DNA from: an uncultured Elusimicrobia bacterium
GTDB lineage: Bacteria > Elusimicrobiota > Elusimicrobia > Elusimicrobiales > UBA9959
Assembly (NCBI GenBank): GCA_903873295.1
Contig: CAIQNV010000100.1
Location: 1-43,473 of the forward strand
Reading direction: 5' to 3'
DNA length: 43,473 bases
The notes under the pieces were generated by a model. The model had not been told where the DNA came from and did not search any database. It worked only from the letters and a program-made list of their open reading frames with translations. The stretch's first letter is position 1; each line of letters starts with the position of its first letter. This document shows positions 41,677 through 43,473 of the stretch, piece by piece. A program made the position numbers and the translations under genes.

Positions 41677-43335
41677 CTACGGCCGCTTTTTCAGCGCTTC
41701 GAGCCCGGTCCTGAGGCGCTCGATATCGGCCTGCTGCGCGCGCAGGGACAGGCGCAGCGCTTCGTTCTCGGCTTTGAGCTCCTGCACCGCCTTGACGAGA
41801 TACGGGGTGAGCCCCGTGTAATTCACGGACAGAGTGCCGTCGGGAGTGAGGGCGGTCGGGGGGCCAGTGGAGACGAGAAGCGGGAAGACCTCTCCTATTT
41901 CCTGGGCGATGAAGCCGGCGTGAGTCTCGCCGCCGCTCCGCTTGTCGCGCCAGGTGTAGGTTACGGGGTTCAGCAGCCCGATGTCATGCAGCGCCGACGG
42001 CCCGAGGGGCTTGACGCCGGTTTTAAGCCGCCTGTCGGAGCTGGAGTTCCAGGCGGTTCCGCCGGTCCCTATCCAGACTCCCTGATCGGCCTGATTATAA
42101 ATTATGATGCTGTTGTTCCCGTCGGGCCCGAGCTTCCAGTAAGTCCCGGCCGGCGCGTTCGGATTTTTAAGTCTCAGCTGCGTGGAGGCGGAAGCCACCT
42201 CAAGAGCGGCCCCGGGATTAGACGTCCCGATGCCGATGCTCCCGGCGGTGTTTATGACGATATTGCTGAAGCCGCTGTTCGAGGGGTCCAATACCGGCCC
42301 CGGCAGGGTCGCTCTGACATATTGAGAAGGAGCTACCACCAGAGTGCCGGGGTTCGCTTCCTGGGTGGTGACGTCCGCGCCGCTCAGGACGGTGACATTA
42401 TCGTTGCGGATCACTTTGTAATTAAAAGTCGACTGCCACTGGCCCAGCGCTTTTATCCAGACATAGCCGCCGCTGTCGACCGCGACATATACCGGGGTTT
42501 TCCCGGACACTCTGTCGTTCTCTACGCAGACGCTGACCCCGGCATAATTGCTCACCTGGACATTGTACAAGCCGTAGTCGGCGTAGTTGTAGTCGGTTTT
42601 CACCAGGACCTGGAACAGGACGCTCGAACCGGACGCGATCTGGAAGACGCGGTTCCAGTAATAATGCATACTGGAGCCGTCCCAGCTGTAGCCCAGGACG
42701 AATTGGCGCCAGCCAAGCTCGTCGCCGTAAGCCGCGGCGGCGGTTCCGTTCACCTGCAGCGGCGAGGCCGGATTTACCGTGCCGATGCCGACATTGCCGG
42801 CCGAAGTGATCCTCACCCGCTCCAGTCCCGCCCCGAATACTCCGTTGTAGAAGCGGAAAGTTCCGTCGCCTTCTGAGCCCAGGTGCCAATTATTGGAGGC
42901 CGTGGCCGATTGGCCCAGCTCCAGCAGCGCGTAGCCGGAGCCTGCGGAGCCCGCGATCCTGGTTTGGCCTATGACTTCGAGATTCTTTTGGGGCGACCCA
43001 GTCCCGATGCCGACTTTACCGCCCAGCACCACGAAGGTGGCTCCGCCCACGGTGAAATTGCTTCCCTTGATGTCGGCGGTGCCCCGGAGGAGGGTGTAGC
43101 CGTCCACCGACAATTTATCCAGGACTTCGAACTCGGCGGAGCATAACGGCGGGGGCGGGGTCAATAATTCAAAACAGCAGGCCAGAAAAAAAAGAGAGCG
43201 GCGGCCCGGGGAAGCCGCCAGGCGCCTTAACGGGTTCGTTACCGGCCGAATTAATTTTGCGATTCCGTTTGCAGGATACATGGGTCCGCTTAGCGCGCTC
43301 TTGTCACCGGGGAAAGCCGAAAACCGCGGGAACAC
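41677..43335 (-). CDS. Secreted fibre-like protein with VGIGT collars and C-terminal S74 intramolecular chaperone domain
   Basis: 552 aa from GTG 43335; ATG 43281 (residue 19) is an alternative that gives a tidier signal peptide (core SLFFLACCFELL, before LCSAEF). Three collars (VGIGTGSPQKNLEVIG, VGIGTVNPASPLQVNG, IGIGTSNPGAALEVAS) separate beta-rich modules. The C terminus is an S74 endosialidase-type chaperone: Ser433-Asp434-x-Arg436-x-Lys438 matches the self-cleavage motif SDxRxK, followed by AGFIAQEIGEVFP, SVNYTGLTPYLV and a trimeric coiled coil (VQELKAENEALRLSLRAQQ). In phage tail spikes this domain trimerises the fibre and then cleaves itself off. The collars are of the same kind as in the giant protein at the other end of the window. 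No phage structural genes are nearby, so a cell-surface fibre is more likely than a prophage tail. Confidence 0.88.
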   Translation of the reverse strand: MFPRFSAFPGDKSALSGPMYPANGIAKLIRPVTNPLRRLAASPGRRSLFFLACCFELLTPPPPLCSAEFEVLDKLSVDGYTLLRGTADIKGSNFTVGGATFVVLGGKVGIGTGSPQKNLEVIGQTRIAGSAGSGYALLELGQSATASNNWHLGSEGDGTFRFYNGVFGAGLERVRITSAGNVGIGTVNPASPLQVNGTAAAAYGDELGWRQFVLGYSWDGSSMHYYWNRVFQIASGSSVLFQVLVKTDYNYADYGLYNVQVSNYAGVSVCVENDRVSGKTPVYVAVDSGGYVWIKALGQWQSTFNYKVIRNDNVTVLSGADVTTQEANPGTLVVAPSQYVRATLPGPVLDPSNSGFSNIVINTAGSIGIGTSNPGAALEVASASTQLRLKNPNAPAGTYWKLGPDGNNSIIIYNQADQGVWIGTGGTAWNSSSDRRLKTGVKPLGPSALHDIGLLNPVTYTWRDKRSGGETHAGFIAQEIGEVFPLLVSTGPPTALTPDGTLSVNYTGLTPYLVKAVQELKAENEALRLSLRAQQADIERLRTGLEALKKRP

Positions 43336-43342
43336 TTCCCCG

Positions 43343-43379
43343 TACCTTTATAATACAAAAATAAGGCCGTATTCCTTAA
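43343..43379 (-). promoter_or_regulatory. Possible promoter of the S74 fibre gene
   Basis: On the minus strand tattat at 43355-43350 is followed by aaaggta, close to the tattat-cggta pattern seen at 6620 and 8302. A weak -35 (ttaagg, 43379-43374) lies 18 nt upstream. If real, it fits the ATG at 43281 better than the GTG at 43335, which would be almost at the transcription start. Confidence 0.3.
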
Positions 43380-43473
43380 CCGGCGGCTTCGCCGGCCCGG
43401 GCCCGAATTCAAGGGAGGGGAGGAAGGAACTTTTCTAGCGAAGCGGCTTTTCACTAAAAAGCGCTTTTAGCGC

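Noticed and set aside
43454-43470. Short inverted repeat ctaaaa/ttttag at the right edge.
   Set aside because: Only six A/T-rich base pairs at the window end, without context to call a terminator or operator.

Overview
The window reads as GC-rich chromosome of a Gram-negative (diderm) bacterium. Many products carry signal peptides, and there are outer-membrane beta-barrel proteins, a CusBA-type envelope pump and periplasmic multiheme cytochromes. The style of the surface proteins (VGIGTTxPGAxLEV collars, NHL propellers with FN3-like modules and a FlgD-like tail, a PorV-like barrel) recalls Elusimicrobiota or a related phylum. That placement is an impression from protein style, not a demonstrated assignment. 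I saw no rRNA, tRNA, CRISPR array, transposase, integrase or plasmid/phage replication gene.

Layout. (1) 2-6151: a huge secreted fibre-like repeat protein, 5' end outside the window, with a self-processing-type Hint domain embedded near its C terminus. (2) 6293-9002: a small gene, a compact GspE/PilB-type ATPase and an unknown gene split by a frameshift at an A6 run. (3) 9209-9796: a rubrerythrin with a signal peptide. (4) 9834-19588, minus strand: a compact five-gene set made of a membrane-anchored ferredoxin-flavoprotein, a di-heme b-type membrane protein, a 17-CxxCH cytochrome, a giant 53-CxxCH cytochrome with a 21 x 138 bp repeat array, and a predicted outer-membrane barrel. (5) 19889-24697, divergent: a signalling cluster (REC-AraC regulator, single REC protein, sensor kinase, REC-PAS kinase). 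(6) 24861-29815: a double NHL-propeller surface protein overlapping a PorV/PorQ-like barrel gene. (7) 29852-39101: copper handling, with a multicopper oxidase, a CusB-like adaptor carrying an N-terminal metal-binding domain and two C-terminal DUF3347-like domains, and a CusA-like pump. (8) 39184-41625: gnd-zwf of the oxidative pentose phosphate pathway. (9) 41677-43335, minus: a second fibre-like protein ending in an S74 intramolecular chaperone domain.

The most striking system is region 4. The gene order runs from a cytoplasm-facing NAD(P)H/ferredoxin-type oxidoreductase, through a membrane b-type cytochrome and a periplasmic multiheme carrier, to a giant heme wire and an outer-membrane barrel. 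Three of the four junctions are short overlaps (ATGA, ATGA, and a 10 nt overlap). I infer a trans-envelope electron conduit, possibly for extracellular electron transfer. The divergent two-component cluster is a plausible regulator and the exported rubrerythrin a plausible peroxide-protection partner; both links rest on proximity only. All counts (53 and 17 CxxCH, 12 propeller blades, 21 repeat units) were made by eye.
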